From contig NZ_VTGX01000001.1 of NCBI RefSeq assembly GCF_009729095.1, positions 372,001-436,000 of the forward strand: a stretch of DNA of 64,000 nucleotides, written 5' to 3'. This DNA comes from Mycolicibacterium sp. CBMA 247. GTDB taxonomy: Bacteria > Actinomycetota > Actinomycetes > Mycobacteriales > Mycobacteriaceae. The notes under the pieces are model-generated. The model made no database searches. It was not told the DNA's origin and was given only the letters and a program-made list of their open reading frames with translations. The translations under genes and the position numbers were made by a program. Below are positions 19,453-29,678 of this stretch, one piece after another (position 1 is the first letter of the stretch; each line of letters begins with the position of its first letter).

Positions 19453-20294
19453 TTCGGGCAGTAGAACGATGACCGGTTCATGAACTTGTCGCGGTGCATC
19501 ACCGCGCCGCACCGCCGGCACGGTTCGCCTTCGCGGCCGTAGGCGTCCAGAGACCGCTCGAAGTAGCCGGATTCGCCGTTGACATTGACGTACAGCGAAT
19601 CGAATGACGTGCCACCCTGGCTCAGTGCCTCGGTCATCACCGCGGCCGCGGCGTCGAGTACCTCTGCCAGCCTGCGGCGCGGCAGCAGCGCGGCGGTTCT
19701 GGCACCGTTGACTTTGGTCCGCCACAGCGCCTCGTCGGCGTAGATGTTGCCGATCCCGGACACCACGGTCTGGTCGAGCAGCTGACGCTTGATCTCAGAG
19801 TGCTTGCGCCGCAGGACGGTAACCACCTGGTCGCGATCGAACAGCGGGTCGAGCGGATCGCGTGCGACGTGAGCGACGGGCTGTGGCACGGCGGTGCCGT
19901 CCACCGTCACCAAGTCGGCCAGCTGCCAGCCTCCGAACGTGCGTTGGTCGATGAAGCTCAGGGCCGTGCCATCATCGAGCAGCGCGGCGATCCGCAGATG
20001 CCGGTCGTCACGGATCGGCCCCAGGAGCATCTGACCACTCATCCCCAGATGCACCACCAACGCTTCGGTTTCGTCCTGGCTGCCGTCCTCGCCCAGGGTC
20101 AGCCAGAGATACTTGCCCCGCCGCCCGGTGCCGGCGATTCGGGCACCCAGCAGCCGTGCGGTCAGATCTGCGGGTCCGGCCTCGTGACGGCGTACGGCGC
20201 GCAGATGATGCACCCGTACCGCCGAAATCGATTTTCCCGCAACATGTTCCTGCAACCCGCGGCGGACGACCTCTACCTCGGGCAGTTCGGGCAT
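19428..20294 (-). CDS. mutM: formamidopyrimidine-DNA glycosylase (MutM/Fpg)
   Basis: This base-excision repair enzyme removes 8-oxoguanine and formamidopyrimidines and cuts the strand by lyase action. The 288-aa protein begins with MPELPEVE, whose Pro2 is the catalytic nucleophile and Glu3 a catalytic acid. It has the conserved [10 protein letters not shown] region, and a C-terminal zinc finger (CRRCG with CPKCQ) completes the fold. It follows rnc after 6 nt, the usual arrangement in high-GC Gram-positives. Confidence 0.96.
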   Translation of the reverse strand: MPELPEVEVVRRGLQEHVAGKSISAVRVHHLRAVRRHEAGPADLTARLLGARIAGTGRRGKYLWLTLGEDGSQDETEALVVHLGMSGQMLLGPIRDDRHLRIAALLDDGTALSFIDQRTFGGWQLADLVTVDGTAVPQPVAHVARDPLDPLFDRDQVVTVLRRKHSEIKRQLLDQTVVSGIGNIYADEALWRTKVNGARTAALLPRRRLAEVLDAAAAVMTEALSQGGTSFDSLYVNVNGESGYFERSLDAYGREGEPCRRCGAVMHRDKFMNRSSFYCPKCQPRPRG

Positions 20295-20300
20295 CGGTAC

Positions 20301-20993
20301 TCACGCATTGTCGAGTGCGTTCCAGGCCGCGGCCGCCGCCTTGAGCTCGGCCTCTTTCTTGTTGCGCCCCACGCCTCTGCCGTATTCGACATCGGCGACC
20401 ACCACCACCGCCGAGAATTCCTTGTCGTGATCGGGACCGGTGGAGGTCACCACATAGCTGGGCGCACCGAGCCCCCGGGATGCGGTCAGCTCCTGCAGAC
20501 TGCTCTTCCAGTCCAACCCGGCACCCAGCGTCGGCGCGGTGTCGAGCAGTGCACCGAACAGCCGCAGGATCACCTGATGGGCAGTAGTCAGGCCGTGCTG
20601 CAAATAGATTGCGCCGAGCAGGGATTCGACACCGTCGGCGAGAATGCTGGACTTGTCGGCACCACCGGAGTTCTCCTCGCCCTTGCCCAGCAGCAGGTGG
20701 CTGCCCAGTCCGAATTCGGTGAGGCCACGGCCGACATCGGCCAGGGCCTGGGTGTTGACGATGCTGGCCCGAAGCTTGGCCAGATCGCCCTCTGAGCGTT
20801 CGGGGTGGCGGTGGTAGAGCTCCTCGGTGATGGTCAACCCCAGGACCGCATCCCCCAGGAACTCCAACCGCTCATTGGTCGGCAGGCCACCGTTCTCGTA
20901 GGAGTAGCTGCGATGGGTCAGCGCGATGGTGAGCAGCTCGGCGGGAAGGTCGACGCCGAGCACTTCCAACAGCGCCGCATGCGAATCGGTCAC
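20301..20993 (-). CDS. rnc: ribonuclease III
   Basis: This endonuclease cuts double-stranded RNA, including rRNA precursors. The 230-aa protein has the signature [12 protein letters not shown] (40-51) with its catalytic acidic residues and a C-terminal double-stranded RNA-binding domain (about 160-228). I chose GTG 20993 because it overlaps the TGA of the upstream gene (GTGA) and matches the family N-terminus. The upstream extension to 21140 would run inside the yceD frame and encodes unrelated Arg-rich sequence. Translational coupling to yceD is likely. Confidence 0.95.
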   Translation of the reverse strand: MTDSHAALLEVLGVDLPAELLTIALTHRSYSYENGGLPTNERLEFLGDAVLGLTITEELYHRHPERSEGDLAKLRASIVNTQALADVGRGLTEFGLGSHLLLGKGEENSGGADKSSILADGVESLLGAIYLQHGLTTAHQVILRLFGALLDTAPTLGAGLDWKSSLQELTASRGLGAPSYVVTSTGPDHDKEFSAVVVVADVEYGRGVGRNKKEAELKAAAAAWNALDNA

Positions 20994-21601
20994 TTCTCGC
21001 CCCCGGGCCGCTCGTCGTCGGGCAGCATCGCAGCCAGCTTGGCCCAGCGGGGATCGATCTTGTCGTGGTGGTGCCCCGGTCCTGCGGTAGCCAGCGCGAC
21101 ACCGCATTCGGGGCACAGGCCCGGGCAGTCCGGACGGCACAACGGGGAGAACGGCAACGCCAATCCGACCGCATCGATGATCGGCTGCTCCAGGTCGACC
21201 GTGTCGGCGTGGCCAGTGGAGCCCACCCGGCCCAGCTCGTCGGCCTCGGTGGTCTCGTCAGTGGTGCTGTCCGGGTAGGCGTACAGCTCGGTCAGGTCGA
21301 TCTCGACGTCACCGGTCAGTGCGGTCAGGCAGCGCGCGCATTCACCGACGGTGGGGGCCGAGACGGTTCCGCTGACCAGTACGCCCTCCGACACCGACTG
21401 CAGTTGCAGGTCGAGGTCGAGCGGCGCACCCTCCTCGATTGCGACCAGTTCGGCCCCGATCCGTACCGGACTGGGCACCGTCTCGCGGTAGGTCAACAAC
21501 GAACCCGGTCGCCGGCCCAGTCGGGAGACATCGATCACCAGCGGCGATCGGGAATCAAATTGCTTTCCGCCACGCTTTCCCGATCTCGCATGCGTCGCCA
21601 T
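20990..21601 (-). CDS. yceD: YceD/DUF177 family protein
   Basis: The DUF177 family (YceD) is linked to 23S rRNA accumulation and is usually encoded next to rpmF. The 203-aa protein shows the typical core ([14 protein letters not shown]) and cysteine pairs (CARC, then [11 protein letters not shown]) that look like a zinc-binding site. In this genome rpmF is not adjacent, and the gene instead overlaps rnc by 4 nt. The first 30 residues are basic. Molecular function is not established. Confidence 0.82.
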   Translation of the reverse strand: MATHARSGKRGGKQFDSRSPLVIDVSRLGRRPGSLLTYRETVPSPVRIGAELVAIEEGAPLDLDLQLQSVSEGVLVSGTVSAPTVGECARCLTALTGDVEIDLTELYAYPDSTTDETTEADELGRVGSTGHADTVDLEQPIIDAVGLALPFSPLCRPDCPGLCPECGVALATAGPGHHHDKIDPRWAKLAAMLPDDERPGGEK

Positions 21602-21668
21602 GAGGCAATCCTACGGCGGCGTCAGAACGCACCATGACGGAGTGTGCACCTACCACCGCACAAGGTCG

Positions 21669-22406
21669 TCAGCGGGTGGCGTAGTCGTGGGTACCCGCGG
21701 TCGTGCGTAGCTGGTGACGCCCGCGACCGACGGAGCGCAGCGTGCCGTTGAGGAAGTCCTCGAACTCGGCGAGTTTGCTGTCGACGTAGACGTCGCACTC
21801 ACCGCGTAGCCGGTCGGCTTCTGCGTGCGCGGAGTCGATGAGCCGGGTGGCCTCGGCGGTCGCGGTCGAGACGATCTCGGTCTGCGACACCAGACGCTGT
21901 TGTTCCTTGATGCCTTCTTGCACGGCGTTCTCGTAGGACAGGTTGCCGTTCTCGATCAGACGATCGGCTTCCGCCTTGGCCCGGCCCGTGGTCGCGTCGT
22001 ACTCGCGCTTCGCGGCGGCCGCGAGCCGCGACGCCTCTTCGCGCGCCTCTCCGACCATGCGTTCACTGTGCTGACGCGCCTCGGCGACCATCCGGTCCGC
22101 CTGCGCCTTCGCATCGGACAGTAGCCGGTCGGCCTCGCCCCTGGCGTGGTTGAGCATGCCGTCGGCGTCGGCGTTGGACTTGGACATCACCGACTCGCAG
22201 TGCTCCTTGGCTTCGCGCAACAGCGAGTCACGCGCATCGAGCACGTCCTGCGCGTCGTCGAGCTCACCGGGGATCGCGTCCTTGATGTCATCGATCAGCT
22301 CGAGCACATCACCGCGCGGCACCACGCAACCGGCGGTCATCGGTACACCACGCGCTTCTTCGACGATCGCGCCGAGCTCGTCGAGCGCTTCAAAAACTCG
22401 GTACAC
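21669..22406 (-). CDS. sepIVA: DivIVA-domain cell division protein SepIVA
   Basis: SepIVA is an essential mycobacterial coiled-coil protein that works in septation and in coordinating envelope growth. The 245-aa protein starts with a short DivIVA-like region (MYRVFEALDELGAIVEEAR). Nearly the whole remainder is a long Ala/Glu/Arg coiled coil with heptad-like repeats (EADRLL, EADRMV, EASRLA, EADRLI). It lacks membrane segments. The start is GTG with GGAGG 9 nt upstream. It lies upstream of yceD-rnc-mutM, with its own 150-bp upstream gap after coaD, matching Rv2927c in Mycobacterium tuberculosis. Confidence 0.9.
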   Translation of the reverse strand: MYRVFEALDELGAIVEEARGVPMTAGCVVPRGDVLELIDDIKDAIPGELDDAQDVLDARDSLLREAKEHCESVMSKSNADADGMLNHARGEADRLLSDAKAQADRMVAEARQHSERMVGEAREEASRLAAAAKREYDATTGRAKAEADRLIENGNLSYENAVQEGIKEQQRLVSQTEIVSTATAEATRLIDSAHAEADRLRGECDVYVDSKLAEFEDFLNGTLRSVGRGRHQLRTTAGTHDYATR

Positions 22407-22558
22407 GGCAAAACCCTCCAGGAGTCGTTGTTAGTGACTAGTGTGCCTGGTGTTACGCCTGTGACTGGGGAGCACAATCGGTGTGTCGCCCGGGCTATCG
22501 GCGGGTCTGGCGCCATGGGCTGAGCGCCACCCGAACAAATACCCGTCGCCGCGGCGGG

Positions 22559-23035
22559 CTAACCGCCGATCTTGGCCCGCAACCTGCGGTTCACCGGCTC
22601 AGGGAGTAGTGCCGAGACATCACCGCCGAGGGAGGCGACCTCCTTGGCCAACGACGACGACACGAACGAGTACTGCGGCGTGGTGGCCACGAAGAAGGTG
22701 TCGACACCGGCCACATGCTTGTTCATCTGCGCCATCTGCAGCTCGTACTCGAAGTCGGTGCCGGTGCGCAGACCCTTGACGATCGCGGTCAGGCCACGTG
22801 CCTTGACGAAGTCGACCACCAGACCCTGACCGGACTCGACCCGCAGATTCGGCAGGTGCGCGGTCGATTCGGCGATCATCGCCATTCGCTCGTCGAGGTC
22901 GAACATGCCCTTCTTGTTGGGGTTCACCAGAACCGCCACCACGACCTCATCGAACTGCGCAGCCGCACGCTCGAATATGTCGACATGGCCAAGGGTCACC
23001 GGGTCGAAGGAGCCGGGGCATACCGCGCCACTCAT
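22559..23035 (-). CDS. coaD: phosphopantetheine adenylyltransferase
   Basis: CoaD makes dephospho-CoA from ATP and 4-phosphopantetheine, the fourth step of CoA synthesis. The 158-aa length is standard. The nucleotidyltransferase motif [10 protein letters not shown] (8-17) and the C-terminal [15 protein letters not shown] segment are both present. The gene follows rsmD, a pairing found across many bacteria. Confidence 0.97.
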   Translation of the reverse strand: MSGAVCPGSFDPVTLGHVDIFERAAAQFDEVVVAVLVNPNKKGMFDLDERMAMIAESTAHLPNLRVESGQGLVVDFVKARGLTAIVKGLRTGTDFEYELQMAQMNKHVAGVDTFFVATTPQYSFVSSSLAKEVASLGGDVSALLPEPVNRRLRAKIGG

Positions 23036-23073
23036 GGGTGACGACGGTACAGGCCACCGTGTCGACCGGTCCG

Positions 23074-23640
23074 CTAGCCCACTTCGGCGAGTTCCACCCG
23101 GGTGTCACCGTAGCGGCGGCTGCTCAGCGCATCCCAGCCCACCGGCCAGCTCACCGGCTGACTCGAGGCGCGCCGCTCCACCAGGACGAGGGTGCCCCGG
23201 TCCACCCAACCAGCATCGGCCAAAACCGAGAGCATCGCATCGACCGCGGCGTCATCGAGGTCGTAGGGCGGATCGGCGAACACGAGATCGACCGGCCGGG
23301 TGCTGCCCCCGGTCAACACCGTGTCGACACTGCCCCGGCGCACCGCGGCAGCACGAACACCCAGTGACGCAATGTTCTCGGCGATGACGGCGGCCGCCCG
23401 CTGATCGGCCTCGACAAATATCGCCGAGGTCGCACCACGCGAAAGTGCTTCCAGGCCAAGCGCTCCCGAGCCCGCGTACAAATCCAGCACCGACAATCCG
23501 GTGAAATCCAGCCGCGCGGTCAACGCATTGAACACGGCCTCCCGAACCCGGTCCGAGGTAGGCCGCGTTCCCTGGCCCGAGCGCTGCTGCGGCACGCGAA
23601 GCCGCCGCCCGCCCAGCGTCCCCGCGATGATGCGGGTCAG
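23074..23640 (-). CDS. rsmD: 16S rRNA (guanine(966)-N(2))-methyltransferase RsmD
   Basis: RsmD methylates G966 of 16S rRNA. The protein has the SAM-binding motif DLYAGSG and the catalytic DPPY (about 123-126). The family N-terminus [14 protein letters not shown] is encoded immediately upstream of the first GTG (23595). The reading frame there begins at CTG 23640, which overlaps the pyc stop (CTGA). An in-frame TGA lies 18 nt before this CTG, so no ATG, GTG or TTG can start the conserved part. I therefore call the CTG start, giving 188 aa, the usual length. Translation is probably coupled to pyc. Confidence 0.85.
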   Translation of the reverse strand: MTRIIAGTLGGRRLRVPQQRSGQGTRPTSDRVREAVFNALTARLDFTGLSVLDLYAGSGALGLEALSRGATSAIFVEADQRAAAVIAENIASLGVRAAAVRRGSVDTVLTGGSTRPVDLVFADPPYDLDDAAVDAMLSVLADAGWVDRGTLVLVERRASSQPVSWPVGWDALSSRRYGDTRVELAEVG

Positions 23641-26600
23641 TTGACCACCACCAGGAGGTCACCACCCTCGACCTGTGCCGTGGCGGCCACCGCGACACGT
23701 TCGACGGTGCCGGCCTTGGGTGCGGTGATCGCGGCTTCCATCTTCATCGCCTCGATGGTGGCGATCGTCGCGCCGGCCTCCACGGTGTCCCCTGCGACGA
23801 CACCCACGGTGACCACCCCGGCGAACGGGGCCGCCACATGATCCGGGTTGTTGCGGTCAGCCTTCTCCGCGGCCGGGACCTCACTGGCGATGCTGCGGTC
23901 ACGCACCAGCACCGGACGCAGCTGCCCGTTCAGGATGCACATCACGGTGCGCATACCGCGCTCATCTGCGTCGGAGATCGCCTCCAAGCCGATCAACAAC
24001 TGCACGCCACGTTCGAGCTCGACGCGATGTTCCTCGCCGGCACGCAACCCGTAGAAGAACTGGTTGGCACTCAGGCTGGAGGTGTCACCGTAGGTTTCAC
24101 GATGCGCCTCGAACTCCTTTGTCGGCGCCGGGAACAGCAACCGGTTCAACGCCGCCTGACGCTTGGGCCCCGGCGCAGCCAGCAGCGCCTCATCCTCGAC
24201 CGAAAGCTCCTGGATCGGCTTGGCCGGTCCGCGCCCCTCAAGCGCCTTGGTGCGCAACGGTTCCGGCCAGCCCCCCGGCGGATCACCCAGTTCACCACGC
24301 AGGAACCCGATCACGCTGTCCGGGATGTCGTACTTCGCGGGATCGGAGGCGAACTCCTGCGCACTGACCCCGGCTCCCACCAACGCCAATGCCAGATCCC
24401 CGACCACCTTGCTCGACGGGGTCACCTTCACCAACCGGCCCAGTACCCGATCGGCCGCGGCATAGTTGGCCTCGATCTCCTCGAACCGATCCCCCAACCC
24501 CAGGGCGATGGCCTGCTGACGCAAATTGGACAGCTGCCCGCCCGGGATCTCATGGGTATAGACGCGTCCCGTCGGCGCCGGCAGGCCCGATTCGAACGGC
24601 GCGTACACCTTGCGCAGCGCCTCCCAATACGGCTCCAGATCACACACCGCACCCAGCGACAACCCGGTGTCGTACTCGGTGTGCGCCGCAGCGGCCACGA
24701 TCGAGGACAACGCCGGCTGACTGGTCGTGCCCGCCAACGGCGCCGCCGCACCATCGACCGCCGACGCCCCGGCCTGCCAGGCCGCCAAATACGTGGCCAA
24801 CTGCCCACCCGGAGTGTCATGGGTATGGACATGCACCGGCAGATCAAACCGCGACCGCAACGCCGAGACCAGAAGATGCGCGGAATGCGGACGCAACAAC
24901 CCGGCCATGTCCTTGATCGCCAGCACATGCGCACCGGCGTCGGTGATCTGCTCGGCCAGCTTCAGGTAGTAATCCAGCGTGTACAGGTTCTCATTGGGGT
25001 CACTGAGATCCCCGGTGTAGGACATCGCCACCTCGGCGATCGCGGTGCCGGTCTCACGCACCGCATCGATCGCCGGGCGCATCGACTCCACATTGTTCAG
25101 CGCATCGAAGATCCGGAAGATGTCGATACCGGTCGCCGCTGCTTCTTCTACGAACGCCTCAGTCACCAACTCCGGATACGGCGTATACCCCACCGTGTTT
25201 CGGCCCCGTAACAACATCTGCAAACAGATATTGGGGATCGCCTCACGCAGTGCAGCCAACCGCTCCCACGGATCTTCCTTCAAAAACCGCAGCGCCACAT
25301 CATAAGTCGCCCCACCCCAACACTCGATGGACAACAACTGCGGCATCGACCGCGCCACATACGGCGCCACCTTGAGCAGGCCGGTGGAACGCAGCCGGGT
25401 GGCCAACAACGACTGATGGGCATCGCGGAACGTCGTGTCGGTGACCCCGACAGCCTTGCTGTCACGCATCCACCGGGCGAACCCTTCGGGCCCCAACTCG
25501 ACCAGACGCTGCTTGGAACCCGCCTGCGGCACCGCCGACAGATCCAACACCGGCAACTTGTCCTGCGGATAAACCGTCGAGGGCCGCTCACCATTCGGCT
25601 TGTTCACCGTGACATCAGCCAGGAAATTCAAGATCTTGGTACCGCGGTCCGCAGGCGAACGCGAGGTCAGCAGCTGCGGACGATCATCGATGAACGAAGT
25701 GGTGACCCGTCCGGCACGGAAGTCCGGGTCATCGATCACCGCCTGCAGGAACGGGATATTCGTCGACACCCCGCGGATGCGGAACTCAGCCAGAGCACGG
25801 CGGGCCCGCGAAACCGCCGTGGAAAAGTCACGTCCCCGGCAGGTCAGCTTGACCAGCATCGAGTCGAAATGCGCCGAGATCTCCGCACCCAGGTTGGATC
25901 CACCATCCAGGCGGATACCCGCCCCACCGGGCGACCGGTACGCGGTGATCCGTCCGGTGTCCGGACGGAAACCATTGGCCGGATCCTCGGTCGTGATCCG
26001 GCACTGCATCGCCGCCCCGCGAATGACCAACGTGTCCTGGCTCAAGCCCAGATCGGCGAGGCTCTCCCCCGCGGCGATCCGCAACTGCGAACCGACCAGA
26101 TCCACATCGGTGATCTCCTCGGTCACGGTGTGCTCCACCTGGATCCGCGGATTGCACTCGATGAACACATGATGACCACGCTCGTCGAGCAGGAACTCGA
26201 TCGTGCCCGCACAGCTGTAGCCGATCTGGCGGGCAAGGGCCACCGCGTCCGCGCAAATCTGTTCGCGCAGTTGCGGATCCAGATTCGGTGCCGGCGCCAG
26301 CTCGATCACCTTCTGATGCCGCCGCTGCACACTGCAATCCCGCTCGAACAGGTGCATCACATTGCCCTGGGTATCGGCCAGGATCTGCACCTCGATATGA
26401 CGCGGGTTGAGCACAGCCTGCTCCAGGTACACCGCGGGATCACCGAACGCCGACTCCGCTTCACGCGAAGCCGCCTCCACCGCCTCGGGCAGCGTCTCGG
26501 GGTCGGTCACCCGGCGCATCCCGCGCCCACCACCACCGGACACCGCCTTGACGAACAACGGGAACGCCATATCCCGTGCCGCAGCGACCAATTCATCCAC

Positions 26601-27020
26601 CGACGACGACGGCGCCGAAGATGCCAGCACCGGCAACCCGGCCGCGCGCGCCGCGTCGATGGCGCGCGACTTGTTACCCGTCAACTCCAGAACATGCGCC
26701 GAGGGCCCCACAAACGTGATACCCGCCTCCGCACACGCGGACGCCAACTCCGGATTCTCCGACAAGAACCCATAACCCGGATACACCGCATCCGCGCCGG
26801 AATGCCTGGCCACCCTGATGATCTCGTCCACCGACAGGTACGCCCGTACCGGATGGCCGATCTCACCGATCTGATACGACTCGTCCGCCTTCAACCGGTG
26901 CAGCGAATTGCGATCCTCATACGGATACACCGCCACCGTCGCAATGCCCATCTCATAGGCAGCACGAAACGCACGGATCGCGATCTCGCCACGATTGGCG
27001 ACTAACAGCTTGGAAATCAC
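23637..27020 (-). CDS. pyc: pyruvate carboxylase
   Basis: Pyc carboxylates pyruvate to oxaloacetate to refill the TCA cycle. The 1127-aa protein is the full single-chain form. It has an N-terminal biotin carboxylase with ATP-grasp (about 1-450) and a central carboxyltransferase domain (about 530-830, with [13 protein letters not shown]). A PC-specific linker follows, and then a C-terminal biotinyl domain with EAMKMEA (biotin on K1093). The start is GTG ([14 protein letters not shown]), and no clear ribosome site precedes it. It is followed by rsmD with a 4-nt overlap. Confidence 0.97.
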   Translation of the reverse strand: MISKLLVANRGEIAIRAFRAAYEMGIATVAVYPYEDRNSLHRLKADESYQIGEIGHPVRAYLSVDEIIRVARHSGADAVYPGYGFLSENPELASACAEAGITFVGPSAHVLELTGNKSRAIDAARAAGLPVLASSAPSSSVDELVAAARDMAFPLFVKAVSGGGGRGMRRVTDPETLPEAVEAASREAESAFGDPAVYLEQAVLNPRHIEVQILADTQGNVMHLFERDCSVQRRHQKVIELAPAPNLDPQLREQICADAVALARQIGYSCAGTIEFLLDERGHHVFIECNPRIQVEHTVTEEITDVDLVGSQLRIAAGESLADLGLSQDTLVIRGAAMQCRITTEDPANGFRPDTGRITAYRSPGGAGIRLDGGSNLGAEISAHFDSMLVKLTCRGRDFSTAVSRARRALAEFRIRGVSTNIPFLQAVIDDPDFRAGRVTTSFIDDRPQLLTSRSPADRGTKILNFLADVTVNKPNGERPSTVYPQDKLPVLDLSAVPQAGSKQRLVELGPEGFARWMRDSKAVGVTDTTFRDAHQSLLATRLRSTGLLKVAPYVARSMPQLLSIECWGGATYDVALRFLKEDPWERLAALREAIPNICLQMLLRGRNTVGYTPYPELVTEAFVEEAAATGIDIFRIFDALNNVESMRPAIDAVRETGTAIAEVAMSYTGDLSDPNENLYTLDYYLKLAEQITDAGAHVLAIKDMAGLLRPHSAHLLVSALRSRFDLPVHVHTHDTPGGQLATYLAAWQAGASAVDGAAAPLAGTTSQPALSSIVAAAAHTEYDTGLSLGAVCDLEPYWEALRKVYAPFESGLPAPTGRVYTHEIPGGQLSNLRQQAIALGLGDRFEEIEANYAAADRVLGRLVKVTPSSKVVGDLALALVGAGVSAQEFASDPAKYDIPDSVIGFLRGELGDPPGGWPEPLRTKALEGRGPAKPIQELSVEDEALLAAPGPKRQAALNRLLFPAPTKEFEAHRETYGDTSSLSANQFFYGLRAGEEHRVELERGVQLLIGLEAISDADERGMRTVMCILNGQLRPVLVRDRSIASEVPAAEKADRNNPDHVAAPFAGVVTVGVVAGDTVEAGATIATIEAMKMEAAITAPKAGTVERVAVAATAQVEGGDLLVVVN

Positions 27021-27054
27021 GGGTAGACCTAACCGCCTAGTTATTGCTGGAGTG

Positions 27055-27678
27055 TTACAGGAGCGTTGACCAGTATTCCCAGAAACGCACCAAGATCACC
27101 AGCACGAGCAAGGTGAACCAGAGCGCCACGATCGACCACCGCCACTGGTAGATCGTCCGGGCAGCCGCGTTGGTGTGCAGCGGCCGAAGGGCGACGGAGC
27201 TCGCCACCACGAACAACGGAATGGTGAGTGACCACACCACCATGCAGTACGGGCACAGGGCGCCGATGCGATAGAGGCTCTGGAAGATCAGCCAGTGCAC
27301 CATGACGACACCGGCCAGGGTCCCGAGGGCAAAGCCGGCCCAGTACCACCGCGGCAGCCGGATGCCCGCGACGGCCAGTGCACCGGTGACCAGGGTGACC
27401 GTGAAGGCGACCACCCCGATCAGCGGGTTGGGGAATCCGAAGGCCGATGCCTGCCAGGTGGACATCACCGAGCCACAGGACAGCACCGGGTTGAGGCTGC
27501 ACGACGGTACGTAGGACGGATTGATCAGAAGTTCGATCTTCTCGATCGTCAGCGCCATCGCCGCCGCCAGGCCGACGACCCCGGCGATCAATATCCAGAC
27601 CGCACCGGCCTTGCCCACGGCTACTCCCGGGGACTCCTCGGTTCCCGGTTCGTCGAGCTCGGCGGCGGTGTCACTCAT
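27055..27678 (-). CDS. VKOR-family disulfide-forming membrane protein
   Basis: Bacterial VKOR homologues reoxidise DsbA-type proteins using menaquinone and replace DsbB in actinobacteria. This 207-aa protein has five predicted membrane helices. It shows the four expected cysteines, C60 and C68 in the outer loop (SC-x7-CGSVM) and the active-site pair C142-PY-C145. It overlaps the DsbA-like gene by 4 nt (ATGA), so the pair is expressed together and should form one oxidative-folding pathway in the envelope. Confidence 0.9.
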   Translation of the reverse strand: MSDTAAELDEPGTEESPGVAVGKAGAVWILIAGVVGLAAAMALTIEKIELLINPSYVPSCSLNPVLSCGSVMSTWQASAFGFPNPLIGVVAFTVTLVTGALAVAGIRLPRWYWAGFALGTLAGVVMVHWLIFQSLYRIGALCPYCMVVWSLTIPLFVVASSVALRPLHTNAAARTIYQWRWSIVALWFTLLVLVILVRFWEYWSTLL

Positions 27679-28514
27679 GGTGTGGCCGGCTCCGGAGCGA
27701 CAGGAGCGGGCGCTGCGGGGGCGGGCGCTGCGGGTGCGGGGGCGGCCGGGGCGGGCGCGGCCGGGGCCGGCGCGGGGGCCGGACCCTTCAACTCCGGCAG
27801 GTCGCCGACGACCTCTTTGACCTTCGCGATCAGCGCGTCAGGAGTGGTGGGGCTGTAGTCCTCACCGTTGAACTTCATGGTCGGCGTCGAGTGGATATCG
27901 GTGGCTGCGGCCAAGCCCTGCACCATCTCCACATACCGGCCCTTGTTGATGCAGTCGGGCACGTCACCGCCGGCACCGGCCTGGCGTGCCAGCTCGATGA
28001 TCCGTGCATTGTCCGGGTAGACACCGCCGCCCTCCTCCGGCTGGATTCCGGGTGTGAAGAGCGCGGTGTGGAATCGGCGGAACGCATCGATGGACTCATC
28101 AGCGATGCAGTAAGCGGCGCCACCGGCCCGCGACGAGTAGCCGTTGCCCGCCTTGTCGAGGATCGCCACCAAGTGGTAGTCGACAGCCACCGCACCGCTG
28201 TCGATCAGCTTCGAGACGGTCGGGCCGAACTGGTTCTCGAGGTGGCCACACGCGGGGCACAGGAAATCCTCGAAGAAGCTCAGCGTCACCTTGGGCTCAG
28301 ATGTTCCTTCTTTGGTGATGACGCTGGGCGCGGCCACGTGCACGGCCCTGGCCTCCCCGGCGGCCGGCCGCTTGTGGCCGGTCATCACGATGTAGAGCAC
28401 CAGACCGACGGCGAACAGCACCACCACGGCTGTCAGCCCGATCTGAACGAACAGGTTGCGCTTACGATCAGCCGCTTTGAGGTCGTACTTCGCGGTCTTC
28501 TTCGGTTTGGCCAC
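27675..28514 (-). CDS. membrane-anchored DsbA-like thiol oxidoreductase
   Basis: This 279-aa protein has a basic N-terminus, a single membrane anchor (about 21-43) and a DsbA-type thioredoxin domain with active site C86-PA-C89 (FEDFLCPACGHLENQ). It should oxidise cysteines in exported proteins and be recharged by the adjacent VKOR. The last 35 residues are a Pro/Ala repeat (APAPAAPAPAAP), unusual for DsbA and perhaps a wall-spanning spacer. Another cysteine (DCINKG) is also typical of this actinobacterial group. Confidence 0.9.
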   Translation of the reverse strand: MAKPKKTAKYDLKAADRKRNLFVQIGLTAVVVLFAVGLVLYIVMTGHKRPAAGEARAVHVAAPSVITKEGTSEPKVTLSFFEDFLCPACGHLENQFGPTVSKLIDSGAVAVDYHLVAILDKAGNGYSSRAGGAAYCIADESIDAFRRFHTALFTPGIQPEEGGGVYPDNARIIELARQAGAGGDVPDCINKGRYVEMVQGLAAATDIHSTPTMKFNGEDYSPTTPDALIAKVKEVVGDLPELKGPAPAPAPAAPAPAAPAPAAPAPAAPAPVAPEPATP

Positions 28515-28541
28515 GTCGACAAGCGTACCGGCGGCGACGGG

Positions 28542-29678
28542 TCAACTTTCGGCGTGGCTGAGATGTGCCCGCAGGGCCGAGATCATCGCGCTCGTCGCGG
28601 TGGCGCTGCCGCCGCCGAGCGGGAAGAAGTTGGCGAAGGCGTGGATCATCGACCGCTCTTCGCGCAGGTCCACCACCACACCGGCGTCCCGCATCGCCTG
28701 CGCGTAGCGGTTGCCTTCGTCCCGCAGCGGATCGAACCCGGCGGTGACCACCAGAGCGGGCGGCAATCCGGAGAGATCCTCACTCAACAGCGGTGACACC
28801 AGCGGATCCTCGGCGGTCACCTCGGCATCGTCGAGGTAGTGCCCGGTGAACCAGTCCATATCGCGTCTGCTCAGGAAGTAGCCGTCGGCGAACAGGGTCT
28901 TGGACCGAGTGTCGCTGGACATGTCGGTGACCGGGTAGAGCAGCAATTGCAGGGCAGGCAGCGGCAGCTCGGAGTCACGGGCCTGTTGCGCGACCACGGT
29001 GGCCAGATTGCCGCCCGCGCTGTCCCCGCCGACCACGATGCGTGTCGCCCCCAGACCCGCGGCATGGTCGAGTGCCCAGCGGTAGGCGGCGTAGGCGTCG
29101 TCCAGCGCGGCCGGAGCCTTGTGTTCGGGCGCGAGCCGGTAGTCGACGGAGACCACCTGGATTCCGCCGTCCCGGCAGATCAGCCGGCACAGGCTGTCGT
29201 GGGTGTCGAGGTCCCCGATCACGAAGCCGCCACCGTGGAAGTACAGCAGCAGCGCCGGCGTCGTCGGGGATCCGGTGCCATCCGGGACATACCGTCGCGC
29301 CGGAATGGACCCGGCCGGCCCGGGGATCGAAATATCGGTCACATCCGCGCGGATCCGGGCCTTCAGCATGGCCGCCGTGGACCGCAGCGCGGCCCGCGAA
29401 ACGGCTACCCCGGACTCCGGGCTGTGATCGGCGACCAGTCCTCCGACGCCCGCCGCATGTTCGGCGGCAAGGGTGAGTTGCAGCGTGGTGTCGAGGGTGT
29501 TGCCGTCGACGGTCACCGAACGGCCGCCCAGCAGCAGGCGCTTGTGCCGATCGGCGATCCGCGGGATCGCGGCCAGCGTGAACTTGGTGGCTCGCTCGAG
29601 CAGGACCTGCTTGAACGCGTCCCGGCTGTGACTGTCACGTCCGCCTTGGGCCTGCCCGCCTGGCAGACTTTCAGTCAT
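28542..29678 (-). CDS. lipN: HSL-family esterase/lipase (LipN-like)
   Basis: This is an alpha/beta-hydrolase of the hormone-sensitive lipase family. The 378-aa protein has the oxyanion motif HGGG (148-151) and nucleophile elbow GDSAGG (218-223, Ser220). The catalytic Asp (GFDPLRDEG) and His (MIHAFANF) lie near the end. Its N-terminal region (VTVDGNTLDTTLQL) is like mycobacterial LipN (Rv2970c), which occupies the same place. I chose ATG 29678 because GAGGGAG lies 6 nt upstream and residues before it are not family-like. This start codon shares CATG with the divergent aldo-keto reductase start. Confidence 0.85.
   Translation of the reverse strand: MTESLPGGQAQGGRDSHSRDAFKQVLLERATKFTLAAIPRIADRHKRLLLGGRSVTVDGNTLDTTLQLTLAAEHAAGVGGLVADHSPESGVAVSRAALRSTAAMLKARIRADVTDISIPGPAGSIPARRYVPDGTGSPTTPALLLYFHGGGFVIGDLDTHDSLCRLICRDGGIQVVSVDYRLAPEHKAPAALDDAYAAYRWALDHAAGLGATRIVVGGDSAGGNLATVVAQQARDSELPLPALQLLLYPVTDMSSDTRSKTLFADGYFLSRRDMDWFTGHYLDDAEVTAEDPLVSPLLSEDLSGLPPALVVTAGFDPLRDEGNRYAQAMRDAGVVVDLREERSMIHAFANFFPLGGGSATATSAMISALRAHLSHAES

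Noticed and set aside
20994..21140. Upstream extension of RNase III
   Set aside because: It lies inside yceD and encodes Arg-rich non-family sequence; the GTGA overlap start at 20993 fits better.
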